Shown piece after piece: positions 14,423 through 16,406 of a stretch of 16,406 bases of DNA; the stretch's first letter is position 1, and each line of letters opens with the position of its first letter. The notes under the pieces were generated by a model that was given only the letters and a program-made list of their open reading frames with translations, had not been told where the DNA came from and did not search any database. Made by a program: the position numbers and the translations under genes. The stretch comes from an uncultured Lachnospiraceae bacterium (GTDB taxonomy: Bacteria > Bacillota > Clostridia > Lachnospirales > Lachnospiraceae). The stretch spans positions 1 to 16,406 of the forward strand of contig UQVK01000089.1 in assembly GCA_900544445.1 (NCBI GenBank). The letters are read 5' to 3'.

Positions 14423-14434
14423 AAGAATGAAGAG
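14423..14434 (+). repeat. right copy of the 12-bp direct repeat flanking the accessory block
   Basis: AAGAATGAAGAG lies 2 nt after the vsr stop and is identical to 8068-8079. Base composition returns to the GC-rich host type within about 50 nt downstream, at the phosphoesterase gene. Confidence 0.4.
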
Positions 14435-14477
14435 GGATCATCAGGATAAAATTCACTGATACAAAGGAGGCCCCATC

Positions 14478-15218
14478 ATGTCCCTATACGCATTGGGCGA
14501 CCTGCACCTGAGCTTCCAGACCAACAAGCCCATGGACGCCTTCGGCAGGGTCTGGAAACATCATGAGCGCAAAATAGAAAAATATGTGAATCAGATCGTA
14601 AAGCCGCAGGACACGCTGGTGCTCACCGGCGACCACTCCTGGGGCAGAAAGCTTTCGGAGTGCCGGGAGGATCTGGCCTTTATTGAACGGCTGCCCGGCT
14701 GTAAGATCCTGCTGCGGGGAAATCATGATATGTTCTGGGACGCAAAGAAGACGGAACGGCTGAATGAGGAATTTCAGGGCAGGCTGTTTTTCCTGCAGAA
14801 TAATTTTGCCGCTTATGAGGATTATGCGCTGGTCGGAACGAAGGGCTACACCTTCGAAGGCCCCTTTTATCTGGACGGCAGGGGCCGGATCATGGGATGG
14901 GATGAGGAAAGGGAGGAGCAGGCGAAGAAGCTGGTGGACAGAGAGATGGCCCGGCTTCGGGAGTCCTTTCAGAAGGCGGAGCAGGTCGGATACCGGAAGT
15001 TCGTCATGTTTCTGCATTATCCGCCCACGAATATTCTGGAGAAAACTTCGCCTTTTACCCGGATTGCGGAGGAGTACGGCGTGAAGGCGGTGGTCTATTC
15101 CCATTGCCATGGGGAAAGGCGGTTCGGGGACAGCATCCGGGGGAGCTTTCATGGCGTGGAGTATATGCTGGTGTCGGGAGACTATCTGAATTTCCATCCG
15201 GCGCTGGTGCTGGAGTAA
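14478..15218 (+). CDS. calcineurin-like metallophosphoesterase
   Basis: A 246-residue phosphoesterase of the two-metal calcineurin-like fold. Motifs in order are GDLH (Asp8, His10), TGDHSWGRKLSE (Asp52), RGNHD (Asn82, His83), FLHYPPTN (His180) and SHCHGE (His209, His211). The second motif has GDHSWG where many members have GDxxD/N. Family members hydrolyse phosphomono- or diesters; the substrate is not evident. There is no signal peptide, so it is cytoplasmic. The ATG has AAAGGAGG 7 nt upstream, a near-ideal ribosome site. It is GC-rich like the left part of the window and probably belongs to the host backbone. It is followed after 28 nt by a DUF6155-type gene. Confidence 0.92.
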   Translation: MSLYALGDLHLSFQTNKPMDAFGRVWKHHERKIEKYVNQIVKPQDTLVLTGDHSWGRKLSECREDLAFIERLPGCKILLRGNHDMFWDAKKTERLNEEFQGRLFFLQNNFAAYEDYALVGTKGYTFEGPFYLDGRGRIMGWDEEREEQAKKLVDREMARLRESFQKAEQVGYRKFVMFLHYPPTNILEKTSPFTRIAEEYGVKAVVYSHCHGERRFGDSIRGSFHGVEYMLVSGDYLNFHPALVLE

Positions 15219-15246
15219 TTGTGTTAAGAAAGGGTAGGGGACTGAT

Positions 15247-15810
15247 ATGAGTGCTAAGAAAAAAGAACTGACGATTTCTGCGTTGAAAAAGCGGCTGGAG
15301 GGGCTGGAATATAAAGAGCTGGAACGTCTGCTTTGTGAATTGTATAAATCCAACGAAGCCGCGGAACAGATGATAAATCTCAGGTTATTGGACGAAGCGT
15401 ATGCACAGAAGCTGCTGGAGCAGTATGAGGAGAGACTGTATAACATTTTCTTCCCTGATAACCTTATGCGTGCCGGATTTTCGCTGCGGATGGCGAAAAG
15501 TGTCGTATCAGATTTTAAAAAGATATGCCGGAATGATGAACTGGTGTTAGAACTGAAGCTGTATTTCGCTGAGTGCGGGACAGAGTTTACCAATATGTTT
15601 GGGGATATCGACGAGGCGTTTTATAATGCTGTTTGCAGTGCCTTTCATGATGTGGCGGCAGCAGCGGCAGAGGATGAAAGGCTATTTCTGAAATGGGGAG
15701 ACAGGCTTAAGAATATAATAGGGGATATGGGAGGAATTGGATGGGGCGTCTATGATTATATGGAAGAAGAGTATATGATAATCCCGTGGGTGAAGAATAA
15801 AAAGCAATAG
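15247..15810 (+). CDS. DUF6155-type protein of unknown function
   Basis: A 187-residue soluble, highly charged, mostly helical protein. The order of segments fits what I remember of DUF6155 proteins: an N-terminal helix with LTISALKKRLEGLEYKELE, a middle RMAKSVVSDFKKI, then LKLYFAECGTEFTNMFGDID and a C-terminal GIGWGVYDYM. No catalytic motif, signal peptide or membrane helix is seen. I do not know its function. The upstream gap has AAAGGGTAGGGG some 10 nt before the ATG. It is followed after 14 nt by another acidic protein, and the two are probably co-transcribed. The base composition lies between the phosphoesterase gene and the accessory block. Confidence 0.8.
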   Translation: MSAKKKELTISALKKRLEGLEYKELERLLCELYKSNEAAEQMINLRLLDEAYAQKLLEQYEERLYNIFFPDNLMRAGFSLRMAKSVVSDFKKICRNDELVLELKLYFAECGTEFTNMFGDIDEAFYNAVCSAFHDVAAAAAEDERLFLKWGDRLKNIIGDMGGIGWGVYDYMEEEYMIIPWVKNKKQ

Positions 15811-15824
15811 CGAGGAGAAAAAAC

Positions 15825-16406
15825 ATGAACAGACAATGGAAAAAATACGATCAGCTTATGGAGAAATGTTATCAGGGTATGGCTGTTGGAGAAACGAATG
15901 CAAACGATTGGAACGATTGTTTTGATGTTTTAATCCGGATTATTGAAAATGAGCGGGAGAGCAATCCGGATTTCGGCAAGGAATTGGAACTTCTGGACGA
16001 TGAGACAGATTACCGGCATGATGTGCGGGGATGGCTGGAAGATTATCTGGACGAACTCGATATGAGGCAGATGTATCCCCGGCTGGAAGAAGTCTGTCGG
16101 AAACTTTTGAAAATTTTTGAGTGGAAGGAAGAATACCCTTCGGATATCCGTTTTATGCTGGCGTCTGCGCTGGGAAACCAGGGCAGGGAGGAAGAGGCAA
16201 GGAAATACTGCGAGGACTGGGAAGCGCAGGAGAAGGACAATCCGTTGGCGGCAGCCGCCCTGATCTATTCGTTGATCAGGATGAATGATTATAAGAATGC
16301 GGAAGAAACAGTAAGACAGTATATAGCGGAAAATACGGTCTGCTCAGAAGAGGACAGATTCTGCTGGAAAATAACGAGGAAGGAGCGGCTTATCCCCAGG
16401 TTCTTC
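15825..16406 (+). CDS. TPR-like acidic protein, cut by the right edge
   Basis: The frame is open from the ATG at 15825, with GAGGAG upstream, to the window end: 194 residues, no stop. It is acidic and helical. Residues about 108-165 (DIRFMLASALGNQGREEEARKY, then AAALIYSLIRMNDYKNAEE) resemble two tetratricopeptide-like helix pairs; the first 100 residues contain YRHDVRGWLEDYLDELDM. The function is unknown. The final 16 residues (FCWKITRKERLIPRFF) are unlike the acidic style of the rest, and another frame there reads ILLENNEEGAAYPQVL, so a frameshift near 16350 is possible. It may form a pair with the preceding DUF6155-type gene. Confidence 0.7.
   Translation, partial: MNRQWKKYDQLMEKCYQGMAVGETNANDWNDCFDVLIRIIENERESNPDFGKELELLDDETDYRHDVRGWLEDYLDELDMRQMYPRLEEVCRKLLKIFEWKEEYPSDIRFMLASALGNQGREEEARKYCEDWEAQEKDNPLAAAALIYSLIRMNDYKNAEETVRQYIAENTVCSEEDRFCWKITRKERLIPRFF

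Noticed and set aside
14446..14462. Short inverted repeat (ATCAG/CTGAT) after vsr, considered as a terminator
   Set aside because: Only 5 bp of stem, AT-rich, and no T tract; too weak to call.
14484..15593. 369-residue minus-strand open frame
   Set aside because: Antisense across both the phosphoesterase and the DUF6155-type gene; no ribosome site or family match.

Overview
The window reads as a chromosome segment from a gut Clostridia bacterium, most likely Lachnospiraceae. This placement is an inference. It rests on strong AGGAGG-type ribosome sites, frequent GTG/TTG starts, dense co-directional genes, a choloylglycine-hydrolase gene, a Suv3-like helicase, a TipAL-type MerR regulator and a DUF6155-type gene. 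I saw no rRNA, tRNA, CRISPR array or insertion sequence. No gene-free gap exceeds about 265 bases; the two largest (450-712 and 11437-11679) hold promoters, an inverted repeat and a terminator.

Region 1 (1-8075) is GC-rich. A leftward choloylglycine hydrolase, cut by the window edge, diverges from a MATE transporter. A rightward train follows: Suv3-like RNA helicase, metallo-beta-lactamase-fold hydrolase, alpha/beta-hydrolase-fold esterase, a bacterial-type poly(ADP-ribose) glycohydrolase (TIGR02452) and a MazG-like nucleotide pyrophosphohydrolase. It ends with a MerR/TipAS regulator behind its own 19-bp-spacer promoter.

Region 2 (about 8165-14420) is an accessory defence block of lower GC. 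Its first half is a probable four-gene operon: a HigB-type toxin, a HigA antitoxin fused to an ImmA/IrrE metalloprotease, a small class I SAM methyltransferase, and an HNH endonuclease whose start lies inside the methyltransferase gene. It is driven by a consensus promoter (TTGACA, 17 bp, TATAAT) followed at once by a perfect 17-bp palindrome, and it ends at a strong Rho-independent terminator. This unit is the best candidate here for an undescribed system, because the methyltransferase lacks DNA-methyltransferase motifs and so is not an obvious modification partner for the nuclease. The second half is a complete EcoRII-type restriction-modification cassette: an m5C methyltransferase of the Dcm/EcoRII group with an added N-terminal ribbon-helix-helix-like segment, an EcoRII-type endonuclease, and Vsr mismatch endonuclease. 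All three point to a CCWGG-like target.

Region 3 (14478-16406) returns to higher GC with a calcineurin-like phosphoesterase, a DUF6155-type protein and a TPR-like acidic protein cut by the right edge. A perfect 12-bp direct repeat lies at the stop codon of the MerR gene and just after vsr, and may mark the limits of the block.
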